Source of the DNA: Jannaschia aquimarina
GTDB lineage: Bacteria > Pseudomonadota > Alphaproteobacteria > Rhodobacterales > Rhodobacteraceae
Length of the DNA stretch: 48,261 nucleotides
Direction: 5' to 3'
Assembly (NCBI RefSeq): GCF_000877395.1
Contig: NZ_JYFE01000008.1
Span: 1 to 48,261 of the forward strand
The notes beneath the pieces are model-generated. The model saw nothing but the letters and a program-made list of their open reading frames with translations, did not search any database and was not told the DNA's origin. Positions 18,976 to 27,069 of this stretch are shown here, one piece after another (position 1 is the stretch's first letter; the number at the start of each line of letters is the position of its first letter). The position numbers and the translations under genes are program-made.

Positions 18976-20606
18976 CCGACCATCATCTCCTTGGTCGCGC
19001 TCAGCCGGACATCCGGGTAGTCGCGTTCGATCCGGTCGATGTCCCATTGCAGCCGGGTCAGGAAGACCGGATCGCCGTCGTTATCGTGGGCGATGTGCTG
19101 TTTGTTCTTCTCGATCATCTTGTCCACGGCGGCATCCGGCCCGTGGACCCAGCGGGCCGAGGTGAATTGCGACGGCTCGAACCGGACGGGCAGGCCGTAT
19201 TCCAGCTCGATCCGGCTGGCGAGCACCTCGAATTGCAGCGCGCCGACGACACCGACGATGTGTCCCGATCCGATGGCCGGCTTGAAGACCTTGGCCGCGC
19301 CTTCTTCGGCGAACTGGTCCAGCGCCTTGTCCAGGTGCTTGGCCTTCATCGGGTCGCCCGCGCGCACGCTCTGCAAGAGCTCCGGTGCGAAGCTGGGGAT
19401 GCCCGTGAACTTCAGCGCCTCGCCTTCGGTCAGGGCGTCGCCGATGCGCAATTGTCCGTGGTTGGGGATGCCGATGATATCGCCGGCCCAACCTTCCTCG
19501 GCCAATTCCCGGTCGGCGGCGAGGAAGAGGACCGGATTGCTGATCGCCATCTGCTTCTTCGAGCGGACATGGGTCAGCTTCATGCCCCGCTCGAAATGGC
19601 CCGAGGCGAGGCGGACGAAGGCCACGCGGTCGCGGTGCTTGGGGTCCATGTTGGCCTGCACCTTGAAGACGAAGCCCGCGACCTTGCCCTCTTCGGGGGC
19701 GACCTGGCGCGGCTCGGCCCTCTGCGGCTGTGGCGGCGGCCCGTATTCGGCGATGCCGGCCATCAATTCCTGCACGCCGAAGGAGTTGATCGCGCTGCCG
19801 AACCAGATCGGCGTCAACGACCCTTCGAGGAAGGCGTCGCGATCGAAGGCGGGCAGCAATTCGCGCGCCATCTCTAGTTCTTCGCGCAGCGTGTCCAGAA
19901 GTTCGGCCGGGACGTGTTCGGCCAGCCTGGGATCGTCCAGGCCCGCGATGGCCACCGTCTCAGCCACCTTGTTCCGGTCCGCCCGGTCCATCAGTTCGAG
20001 CCGGTCGTGCAGCAGGTCGTAACAGCCGACGAAGTCGCGCCCGCGTCCGATGGGCCAGCTGGCCGGGGTGACGTCGATGGCGAGGTTCTCCTGAATCTCG
20101 TCGATGATCTCGAACGTGTCCCGGCTCTCGCGGTCCATCTTGTTGCAGAAGGTCAGGATCGGCAGATCGCGCAGGCGGCAGACCTCGAAGAGCTTCTGGG
20201 TCTGGCTCTCGACCCCCTTCGCCCCGTCGATCACCATGATCGCTGCGTCAACGGCGGTGAGCGTGCGATAGGTGTCCTCGGAGAAGTCCGAGTGGCCCGG
20301 CGTGTCCACCAGATTGAAACGATAGGCGTCGTCGCCCCGCGTGAAGTCGAAGGACATCGCCGAGGCCGAGACGGAGATGCCGCGGTCCTTCTCCATCGCC
20401 ATGAAGTCGGATCGCGTGCGCCGCGCCTCGCCCTTGGCGCGAACCTGCCCGGCCATCTGGATCGCACCGCCATAAAGCAGGAACTTCTCGGTCAGCGTCG
20501 TCTTGCCCGCATCCGGGTGCGAGATGATCGCGAAGGTCCGGCGCCGCCCGATTTCGGGCGGCAGGTCGGGGCGGTTGGTCTGGAGCGTGTCTGGCATGGG
20601 CGGCAT
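18972..20606 (-). CDS. prfC: Peptide chain release factor 3
   Basis: RF3 is a GTPase that removes RF1 or RF2 from the ribosome after peptide release. The 544-residue protein shows the G1 motif SHPDAGKTTLTE, the switch region EKDRGISVSASAMSF, DTPGHSDFSEDTYRTL and NKMDRE. The characteristic RF3 C-terminal domain (VGVVGALQFEVLASRIELEY) follows. Two in-frame ATGs (20606 and 20597) lie close together and the exact start is uncertain. It is the first gene of a three-gene unit. Confidence 0.97.
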   Translation of the reverse strand: MPPMPDTLQTNRPDLPPEIGRRRTFAIISHPDAGKTTLTEKFLLYGGAIQMAGQVRAKGEARRTRSDFMAMEKDRGISVSASAMSFDFTRGDDAYRFNLVDTPGHSDFSEDTYRTLTAVDAAIMVIDGAKGVESQTQKLFEVCRLRDLPILTFCNKMDRESRDTFEIIDEIQENLAIDVTPASWPIGRGRDFVGCYDLLHDRLELMDRADRNKVAETVAIAGLDDPRLAEHVPAELLDTLREELEMARELLPAFDRDAFLEGSLTPIWFGSAINSFGVQELMAGIAEYGPPPQPQRAEPRQVAPEEGKVAGFVFKVQANMDPKHRDRVAFVRLASGHFERGMKLTHVRSKKQMAISNPVLFLAADRELAEEGWAGDIIGIPNHGQLRIGDALTEGEALKFTGIPSFAPELLQSVRAGDPMKAKHLDKALDQFAEEGAAKVFKPAIGSGHIVGVVGALQFEVLASRIELEYGLPVRFEPSQFTSARWVHGPDAAVDKMIEKNKQHIAHDNDGDPVFLTRLQWDIDRIERDYPDVRLSATKEMMVG

Positions 20607-20657
20607 ATACGGTCGCCGGGTCCGCGCCGCCAGAGCGGGGGCGCATTCGGCGTCGCG

Positions 20658-21545
20658 CTATCGCCGCGCGCTCTCGTACCAGCTGGAGGCCTCGTAATAC
20701 TCGTCGAAGCCGATCCGGCGACGCAGTTCGGCGAAGTCCATCCGGCCCTCGCGGGGCGCATCCTGCCGCATGGCGGAGAGCGTATCGGCCATCGCGCGCA
20801 TGGCGACCGCCATCAGGGTCAGGGGGTAGGCGGCGATGCGGTAGCCGATATCCTGGAGCTCTGCGCGGGGCAGGTCGGGGGTCTCTCCCTCTTCGACGAT
20901 GTTTGCCATGTGGATGCCCGGCGCCTCGCTGCAGATGCGCGCCATCTCCTCGCGGCTTCGCGGCGCTTCCACGAACAGGATGTCGGCGCCCAGATCGGCA
21001 AAGGCGCGCGCGCGGTCGAGCGCCTCGTCCAGGCCCAGCGTGTGGCGCGCATCGGTGCGGGCGAGGATCAGCACGTCGCCGCCCTCGTTGCGGATCGCAC
21101 GTGCCTCGTCGGTGGCGGCGCGGATGCGGTCCAGCGCCTCGCCCCGTCCGACGACCGCCTTGCCGGGCGTATGTCCGCAGCGTTTCGGCGCGACCTGATC
21201 CTCGATCATCACCGCCGCCGCACCCGCGCGGGCAAGCCCGCGTACCGTCCGGCGGACATTCATCGCGTTGCCATAGCCGGTATCCCCGTCGGCGATCAGC
21301 GGCAGGGCAGGGACCGCGCCGCAGATGTTGCGGACCTGATCCTCGACCTCGGCATAGGACATCAGACCCAGATCGGGCGCGCCGATCCGGCTGGCCGACG
21401 CGGCAAAGCCCGACATGAAGGTCAGCGGAAACCCCTCCTGTTCTATGAGCCGCGCCGAAAGCGCGTCGAAGCAACACGGCATCGTGTGGCAGGTGTCCTG
21501 CGCCAGCAGGGCGCGCAGGCGGGCAGCGTTGGCGGTCTGGGTCAT
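20658..21545 (-). CDS. Isocitrate lyase/PEP mutase family enzyme
   Basis: This 295-residue TIM-barrel enzyme cleaves or decarboxylates a 2-oxo or 2-hydroxy acid. Visible motifs are the magnesium-binding DGDTGYGN (86-93), MIEDQV (113-118) and the catalytic KRCGH (121-125), which corresponds to the KKCGH loop of isocitrate lyase and gives the enzyme a catalytic Cys. Candidates are a methylisocitrate-, dimethylmalate- or oxaloacetate-type lyase; sequence alone does not decide. It begins 7 bases after the TRAP large permease, so it probably metabolises the transported acid. Confidence 0.88.
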   Translation of the reverse strand: MTQTANAARLRALLAQDTCHTMPCCFDALSARLIEQEGFPLTFMSGFAASASRIGAPDLGLMSYAEVEDQVRNICGAVPALPLIADGDTGYGNAMNVRRTVRGLARAGAAAVMIEDQVAPKRCGHTPGKAVVGRGEALDRIRAATDEARAIRNEGGDVLILARTDARHTLGLDEALDRARAFADLGADILFVEAPRSREEMARICSEAPGIHMANIVEEGETPDLPRAELQDIGYRIAAYPLTLMAVAMRAMADTLSAMRQDAPREGRMDFAELRRRIGFDEYYEASSWYESARR

Positions 21546-21552
21546 TGGCGGC

Positions 21553-22827
21553 TTACCACTTGAAGGGCAGGTAGAGAGCGAGGTCCGGCCACGCATAGAG
21601 CAGGACCACCGAGGCCAGCATGATCCCCAGGAACGGCAGCGTGCCGCGGGCCACATCCGCCAGCGTGGCGCAGGCGACGGACTGGATGACGTAGAGGTTC
21701 AGACCCACGGGCGGCGTGATCAGCGCGCATTCGACCATGATCACCATGTAGATCCCGAACCAGATCGGATCGAAGCCCAGCCCCATCGCCGCCGGCAGCA
21801 GGACCGGCGTCATGATGAGGACCATCGAGAGCGCCTCGAAGATCAGGCCCATCAGCAGAAGCACGACCGACACGACGAGGATGAACATGATCGGCCCGTC
21901 GATGGTGGCCCCGATGAAGGCACTGATGTCCTGCGGCACGCGCCAGAGCGCCAGCGCCTTGCCGAAGACCTTGGCCCCGGCGACGATCAGAAGGATCGCG
22001 ACCGTGGTCACCATGGCGTCGCGGGCGCTCTCGACGAAGGCCTGCCAGGTGAGGGTGCGCAAGATGACCACCGTGATGACCAGGGCTGCCGCGAAACCGA
22101 TCGCCGCGGCTTCGGTCGGGGTGAAGGCGCCGGAATAGATCCCGAAGACCACCAGCGCCGCCAGAGCGACCGAGGGCAGCGCCCGGATCGACGCGGCGCG
22201 CCGTTCGGACCACGGGGCCGGGCGCAGTCGCTCGTATCCCGGAGAGAAGCGCGCATGCAGGATCGCGAAGACGATGAAGGCCCCGATCAGCGCGAGGCCG
22301 GGCCCGATCCCCGCCATGAAGAGCGCAATCACCGATTGTTCGGCCACGAAGCCGTAGACGATCATCGGGATCGAGGGCGGGATCAGGATGCCCAGCGTTC
22401 CGCCCGCCGCGAGCAATCCGTAGGTATGGCGCTTGTCGTAGCCGCGCTTGGTCATCTCGGGGATGGCGACGGTGCCGATGGTCGCGGCCGTCGCCACCGA
22501 AGAGCCCGAGATCGCGGCGAACAAGCCGCAGGACAGGATCGTCGCGACTGCCAGCCCGCCGGGCCAGTGCCCGACCCAGGCCTGCACGGCGGCGAAGAGG
22601 TCGCGCCCCACGCCGCCCTTCAGCAGCACGTTCCCCATCAGCAGGAAAAGCGGAACCGCCAGCAGGATGAAGCCGTTCAGCGTCGACATGATGCCCTGCG
22701 GCGCCATCAGGAGAGAGAAGTCTCCGAGCCAGAGCAGCACGAGCCCCATGCCGCCAAGTGCGAAAGCCACGGGCACGCCGAGCAGAAGCAGAACGAAAAG
22801 ACAGATCACGACCAGGGCGAGGGTCAT
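21553..22827 (-). CDS. dctM: TRAP transporter large permease (DctM family)
   Basis: This is the 12-helix channel subunit of a TRAP carboxylate transporter, driven by the sodium or proton gradient. The 424-residue protein begins MTLALVVICLFVLLLLGVPVAF. It carries family signatures GDLFAAVQAWVGHWPGG-like and GGTLGILIPPSIPMIVYG (about residues 140-157). An ATGA overlap links it to dctQ. The open frame extends upstream into dctQ but that part is out of register with dctQ protein and was rejected. Gene symbol by family only. Confidence 0.93.
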   Translation of the reverse strand: MTLALVVICLFVLLLLGVPVAFALGGMGLVLLWLGDFSLLMAPQGIMSTLNGFILLAVPLFLLMGNVLLKGGVGRDLFAAVQAWVGHWPGGLAVATILSCGLFAAISGSSVATAATIGTVAIPEMTKRGYDKRHTYGLLAAGGTLGILIPPSIPMIVYGFVAEQSVIALFMAGIGPGLALIGAFIVFAILHARFSPGYERLRPAPWSERRAASIRALPSVALAALVVFGIYSGAFTPTEAAAIGFAAALVITVVILRTLTWQAFVESARDAMVTTVAILLIVAGAKVFGKALALWRVPQDISAFIGATIDGPIMFILVVSVVLLLMGLIFEALSMVLIMTPVLLPAAMGLGFDPIWFGIYMVIMVECALITPPVGLNLYVIQSVACATLADVARGTLPFLGIMLASVVLLYAWPDLALYLPFKW

Positions 22828-23318
22828 TCGTGGCCCCCCGGCTCGGGCGCGCCGTCGCGCCAGGTGCGCGCCATCTCTGCCACGCATTGCACTGCCAGCA
22901 GCGCGAAGCCTATCGGTGCGGCCAGTTCCACCGTCCAGACGGGCGGGTCCAGCATCGTCCCGGCAGTGCGGCCCCGGACCCAGCTGTCGTAGAAGATCTC
23001 CCATCCGTAGATCGTGACGACGACCGAGAAGACCAGGACGGCGGCGAGCGCGGCCAGGTCGGCCGCCTTGCGTCCGCCCGGGGGCATCAGCGCCAGACCG
23101 GCCGTCACCGCGATGTGGCGCCGCATCCGCAGCACGCCCGCCATGGCGAGCATGCAGCCCCAGATCAGGCAATATTGCGAAAGCTCCGCTGCCCAGATGG
23201 TCGGGCGCACGAAGAAGTAGCGGGCGATCACTTCCCAGGTGAGCATCGCGCCGGCCAGCACGAAGAGGGCCGCTGCCACCCAGCCCAGCAGGCCGGTCAA
23301 CCGGTCGAGCACTGTCAT
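22824..23318 (-). CDS. dctQ: TRAP transporter small permease (DctQ family)
   Basis: This is the four-helix membrane subunit of the TRAP transporter. It has 164 residues, a hydrophobic N-terminal helix (about 8-30), and the typical segment EVIARYFFVRPTIWAAELSQY (about 29-49). RMRRHIAVT follows between helices 2 and 3, with two more helices after that. It lies between the binding protein and the large permease and overlaps the latter by 4 bases. Confidence 0.92.
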   Translation of the reverse strand: MTVLDRLTGLLGWVAAALFVLAGAMLTWEVIARYFFVRPTIWAAELSQYCLIWGCMLAMAGVLRMRRHIAVTAGLALMPPGGRKAADLAALAAVLVFSVVVTIYGWEIFYDSWVRGRTAGTMLDPPVWTVELAAPIGFALLAVQCVAEMARTWRDGAPEPGGHE

Positions 23319-23342
23319 CGGTCCCCTCCCCGGACGAGATGA

Positions 23343-23365
23343 CGGGCGGGGGAGGTCCCCGCCCG
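23343..23365 (-). terminator. Stem-loop between dctP and dctQ
   Basis: A perfect 9-bp inverted repeat (CGGGCGGGG and CCCCGCCCG, 5-base loop) lies 17 bases after the dctP stop and 24 bases before dctQ on the minus strand. No T-run follows, so partial termination or protection of the dctP message from 3' decay is more likely than full termination. It would raise binding protein over permease. Confidence 0.6.
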
Positions 23366-23382
23366 ATCCAAGGCGGACGGGC

Positions 23383-24378
23383 CTAGAGGCCCTCGGCCGC
23401 GTCCAGCACCCGTGCGCCCAACTCGCCCGCGCTCTCGCGGTAGCTGTCGAAGACAGGTTGAGAGACCTCGCGCCAGGCGGCCAGTTCCTCGTCGGTCAGC
23501 TCGACGATGGTCATGCCGTTCTCTTCGGCGGCGGCGTAGGCGTCGGCCTCGATCTGGGCCATGCGGTTGCGCACGTCTTCCTGCGCGACGGCGGCGGCGG
23601 CTTCGATATGGCCGCGCGTCTCGTCGTCGAGCGTGCTCCACCAATCGGAGTTTACGACGACGACGAACTCGATATTCGCGTGGTTGGTGACGGTGATCGT
23701 GTCCATCACCTCCCAGAGCTTGCGGGACTGCACGCCCGACACGCCGGTCATGCCAACATCGACGGTGCCACGCTGATAGGCGAGGTACTGTTCGGAGCCC
23801 GAGATCAGCGTGGGCGCCCCGCCCGCGGCCTCGACGAAATCCCCCAGGGTCTTGCCGAAAACGCGGACCTTCTTGCCCTCCAGATCGGCGGGTGTCCGGA
23901 TCGGCTCCTCCTTCGAAAGCATGATCGCGCCGCCATAGGCCTGCCAGTAGAGGATCTGCCCGCCGGTCTCCGCGATCGCCTCTTCCAGCGCCTCGCGCAC
24001 GTCCGAGCCTTCGGCGACGGCCGCACGCACCTTCTCTTCGGTATTGAAGAGGAACGGCATGTAGAACACGTCCACCGCCGGCACGTCGCCGACATAGCGG
24101 GTCAGCGAGGCGACGCCGGCCTCGATGGCGCCCGATCCGACGGCCTGGGGCACTTCCCTGTCGGTATAGAGCGTCGCGCTGTCGTAGATCTCGACGTCGA
24201 TGGCGCCGCCGGTGCGCGTCTCCACTTCGCTCTCGAAGAGCTGGAGATTCTCGCCCAGATGCGAGGTCAGAGGCAATTGCAGGGTGATGCGCATCTTTTC
24301 CTGCGCGATTGCCGCCGTGCCGGTTGCCAGAAAGAGCGCCGACGCCGCGACGGCGCCGATCGTGGGTCTGATAGTCAT
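23383..24378 (-). CDS. dctP: TRAP transporter substrate-binding protein (DctP family)
   Basis: This periplasmic receptor binds the substrate of the TRAP system. The 331-residue protein has a clear Sec signal peptide (MTIRPTIGAVAASALF..., cleavage likely after AIAQ near residue 26). The DctP fold follows, with RTPADLEGKKVRVFG (about 159-173), where the conserved arginine contacts the carboxylate, and QRGTVDVGMTG downstream. A GGGAGGA ribosome site precedes the ATG. It heads the operon dctP-dctQ-dctM-lyase. The exact ligand cannot be read from the sequence. Confidence 0.94.
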   Translation of the reverse strand: MTIRPTIGAVAASALFLATGTAAIAQEKMRITLQLPLTSHLGENLQLFESEVETRTGGAIDVEIYDSATLYTDREVPQAVGSGAIEAGVASLTRYVGDVPAVDVFYMPFLFNTEEKVRAAVAEGSDVREALEEAIAETGGQILYWQAYGGAIMLSKEEPIRTPADLEGKKVRVFGKTLGDFVEAAGGAPTLISGSEQYLAYQRGTVDVGMTGVSGVQSRKLWEVMDTITVTNHANIEFVVVVNSDWWSTLDDETRGHIEAAAAVAQEDVRNRMAQIEADAYAAAEENGMTIVELTDEELAAWREVSQPVFDSYRESAGELGARVLDAAEGL

Positions 24379-24568
24379 GAATCGTCCTCCCTGCCGTGAC
24401 CTTAGGTCAATCGTGGGGCGAGATGGAAGATCGCTAACGCCTTGCCTTCCCGCGCGCGGGTCGCATGCCCGAGCGGGTCACGGATCGACAGGGCAGGCGG
24501 GGGACCGCATTTCCGTCGCTCGGGGCTTGCGCCGCTCCGCGGCTGCCGCTATCTGCGGCCTCCGTAGT

Positions 24569-24645
24569 GCGCTGGTAGCTCAGTTGGATAGAGTACTTGA
24601 CTACGAATCAAGGGGTCGGGGGTTCGAATCCTCCCCAGCGCGCCA
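24569..24645 (+). tRNA. tRNA-Arg (anticodon ACG)
   Basis: The acceptor stem GCGCTGG (24569-24575) pairs with CCAGCGC (24635-24641), followed by discriminator G and an encoded CCA. The D arm is GCTC...GAGT. The anticodon stem CTTGA/TCAAG encloses CTACGAA, with ACG at 24603-24605. The T arm is GGGGGTTCGAATCCTCC. An ACG anticodon would be modified to ICG to read CGU, CGC and CGA. Confidence 0.95.
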
Positions 24646-24726
24646 TCTTTCCCCACTCTCGAATGACTCCAGATTCTTGATGACAGTGTAGGTCAGGGGT
24701 CAGGAGAGATTCACCTCGCTGGTGCG

Positions 24727-25061
24727 CTATCTGGCCCGCAGAAGCCGCTTGCCGGTCTCCAGCAAGTCCACGCAGGCCTCGTAAGCTGAGACGACGCTGG
24801 ACCTGTCTGCATCAACAGGTCGATTGAACAGCCCCCCAAACTGCCGATCAATCGTCGCGGGCTCTGTCCGGATGGCTCTGGCCCTGTCCAAGGTGCCGTC
24901 TGCGACCCATGATCCGCTCTCTCCCGGTCAAATCCCAACATGGGCGTCGGACCCTCGGAAACGGGCGGGCCAGCTTTCCCCACGAGGTCCGCAAGGATCA
25001 TGAATGAGCGGTGGATGGTCCTGCGGTTGGCCGTATGATCGCGCGTGATTTCTAGGAACAC
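24727..25061 (-). pseudogene. Frameshifted gene remnant beside tRNA-Arg
   Basis: On the minus strand one frame reads from about 25061 (MFLEITRDHTANRRTIHRSF...) down to about 24925 and then turns into non-coding-like sequence. A second frame reads on from about 24924 (GESGSWVADGTLDRARA...) to a stop at 24727, ending ACVDLLETGKRLLRAR. The two halves join at a CTCTCTC tract (24917-24923) and together make about 110 residues. This fits one gene broken by a small indel. I do not recognise the family; a mobile or phage origin is possible from its place after a tRNA. A sequencing error is the alternative. Confidence 0.5.
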
Positions 25062-25063
25062 GT

Positions 25064-26125
25064 GTGACCGGGGACCGGATGCGAGTTGTTGTCGAGGTGG
25101 TTCATCCCGCCGACGTGCTTTTCTTCAAGCGGCCGATAGAAACGCTTCATGCGCGAGGCGACGCGGTCCTGGTATTGTCGCGGAAGAAGGACGTGGCCTG
25201 CGATCTCCTCGATGAGTTCGGGATCCCGCACACGCCGCTGACCACCGCCGGGTCGGGGACGGTCGGCCTTGCCAGAGAACTGGTGCAGCGCGATTTCGCG
25301 ACGCTAGGGGCGGTGCGCCGCTTCAAACCCGATGTCATGGCCGGGTTCGGAGGCGTCGCAATCTCCCATGTCGGCAAGCTGACACGTGTTCCGTCGGTGA
25401 GTTTCTACGATTCCGAGAACGCCGCGCTTCAGACACGGATCACCTGGCCCTTCATCTCGCATCTTTACGTGCCGAGATCCTACCGGGGACCCACGCCCGT
25501 CGGGCGGACGACGCGATTGCCGGGTGTAAAGGAGCTGTCCTTCTTCCATCCGAACGGCTTTCGACCGAACCGTGAGACGGCACTTCGGGTCGGTCTTGAC
25601 CCCGATCGGCCGAACTATTTCGTGCGGATCGTCGAATGGCGTGCGAACCACGATCTGGGAAAGGCAGGTTGGACACCGGACGTCTTGCGCGCTGTGATTG
25701 CGCGTCTTGAGGCGAGCGGGGTGGTGCACCTTTCAAGCGAGCTGCCGCTTTCGGACGATCTGGCGCAGTATGCCTATAAAGGTCCGAAAAACGCCGTACA
25801 TCACCTGATCGCCGCTTGCCGCGCCTTTGTCGGCGAAAGCGCGACCATGGCGAGCGAGGCGGCGGTGCTCGGTGTTCCGGCGCTCTATGCGGGCCGCGAT
25901 TTTCCGGGCTACACCCGCGAACTTGCCGAAACCGGGTTGCAATGGAATGTCGAGAATGCCAGCGCGGGATCGCTCTGCGCCGCCATCGACGAGATGCTGG
26001 CCGTCCCCCAAAGCGATATCGTCGCGACGCGCGACCGCTATCTGGAAAGCTGTCCCGATTGGTCCGAGGCCATCATCGAAGCACTCGAACGCCATGCGAA
26101 GCGGCCGGCCCGGAGCGCGACCTAG
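25064..26125 (+). CDS. DUF354-like surface polysaccharide protein
   Basis: The 353-residue protein resembles the DUF354 family, a GT-B-like group linked to surface polysaccharides. The N-terminal Rossmann half contains MRVVVEVVHPADVLFFKRPI, and then MAGFGGVAISHVGKLTRVPSVSFYDSE (from about residue 93). The C-terminal half has RIVEWRANHD, HHLIAACRAFVGESATMASEAAVLGVPALY and a DFPGYTRELAETGL stretch, similar to nucleotide-sugar binding regions of glycosyltransferases. The GTG at 25064 has an AGGA site 6 bases upstream; an ATG at 25079 is the alternative. It leads a glycan gene cluster. Catalysis is not proven. Confidence 0.85.
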   Translation: MTGDRMRVVVEVVHPADVLFFKRPIETLHARGDAVLVLSRKKDVACDLLDEFGIPHTPLTTAGSGTVGLARELVQRDFATLGAVRRFKPDVMAGFGGVAISHVGKLTRVPSVSFYDSENAALQTRITWPFISHLYVPRSYRGPTPVGRTTRLPGVKELSFFHPNGFRPNRETALRVGLDPDRPNYFVRIVEWRANHDLGKAGWTPDVLRAVIARLEASGVVHLSSELPLSDDLAQYAYKGPKNAVHHLIAACRAFVGESATMASEAAVLGVPALYAGRDFPGYTRELAETGLQWNVENASAGSLCAAIDEMLAVPQSDIVATRDRYLESCPDWSEAIIEALERHAKRPARSAT

Positions 26126-26271
26126 AAGCCGCGGGCGCGCGCCTGTTGCGCCGGGGCTCTGTCATTGCACGGAACCAGCCAATAATCGCCCCAAAATGCG
26201 CTCCGAAGGGTGCAAGAGTGCATGCATAACCGGGGACGCCGGGCAGGAGACATTCAGCGAGAGGATGCGAG

Positions 26272-27054
26272 TTGGACTGGGAAGATAGCGAGAAGAAGCG
26301 CAAGGCGCTTTGGCTGACGATGGAGAGCAAGCCCGCCAAGACCATGCTCATGTTCTGGCGCAGGCTTGCCGGCCGGGATCCGTTCTACGGGGACAATCGC
26401 GCGTATGATTTCGCCCATGGCCGCCACCGCGCCAGCCGCATTCAGATCGTCAATCACCTGATCGCGACGAACGGGTACAAGTCCTACCTCGAGATCGGTG
26501 TGCGTCGCACGGGCGCGATGTTCGAGAACATCAACGTGGAAGCCCGGACGGGGGTCGATCCCGACCCGAACGCGAAGGCCGATCATTGCATGACATCGGA
26601 CGCGTTCTTCGCCCAGAACGCCCGAACCTTCGACATCGTCTTCATCGACGGCAACCACACCGGAGAGCAGGTTCGCAAGGATATCGAGAACAGCCTCGCC
26701 GCTCTGTCTCCGAACGGCGTCATCGTCCTGCACGACATGAACCCCCCGTCGATGTTCCATGCACGCGAGGTCTATGAGGTCGATGGCCGCTATCCCGCCT
26801 GGAACGGCAGTTCGTGGAAAGGCTTCGCCTGGGCCCGGGCACATCGCGCAGATGTGGCGATGTGCGTGGTGGATACGGATTGGGGCGTCGGCATCATCCA
26901 TCGCGGCGCGCAGCAGACGATCGACCTCGAAAATCCGACCTATGACGATCTCGCCGCCGATCGCGACCGCATCCTCAACTTGATCTCGGTCGGGACGTTC
27001 CTGGACCGGTATTCGGCTCCGATCTCGGATCCTGTCGATGCGCGCGCCGTCTGA
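26272..27054 (+). CDS. Class I SAM-dependent methyltransferase
   Basis: The 260-residue protein shows the Rossmann methyltransferase motifs SYLEIGVRRT (motif I, 71-80), RTGVDPD (92-98), and FDIVFIDGNHTGEQVRKD (120-137) with LSPNGVIVLHDMNPP (145-159), as in the Methyltransf_24/MmcY-like group. The start is TTG with a GAGAGGA site; an internal ATG near residue 17 is another option. It lies in the glycan cluster, so the acceptor may be a sugar in a surface polysaccharide (inference). Confidence 0.83.
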   Translation: MDWEDSEKKRKALWLTMESKPAKTMLMFWRRLAGRDPFYGDNRAYDFAHGRHRASRIQIVNHLIATNGYKSYLEIGVRRTGAMFENINVEARTGVDPDPNAKADHCMTSDAFFAQNARTFDIVFIDGNHTGEQVRKDIENSLAALSPNGVIVLHDMNPPSMFHAREVYEVDGRYPAWNGSSWKGFAWARAHRADVAMCVVDTDWGVGIIHRGAQQTIDLENPTYDDLAADRDRILNLISVGTFLDRYSAPISDPVDARAV

Positions 27055-27069
27055 CCGCGGCACCACGGA

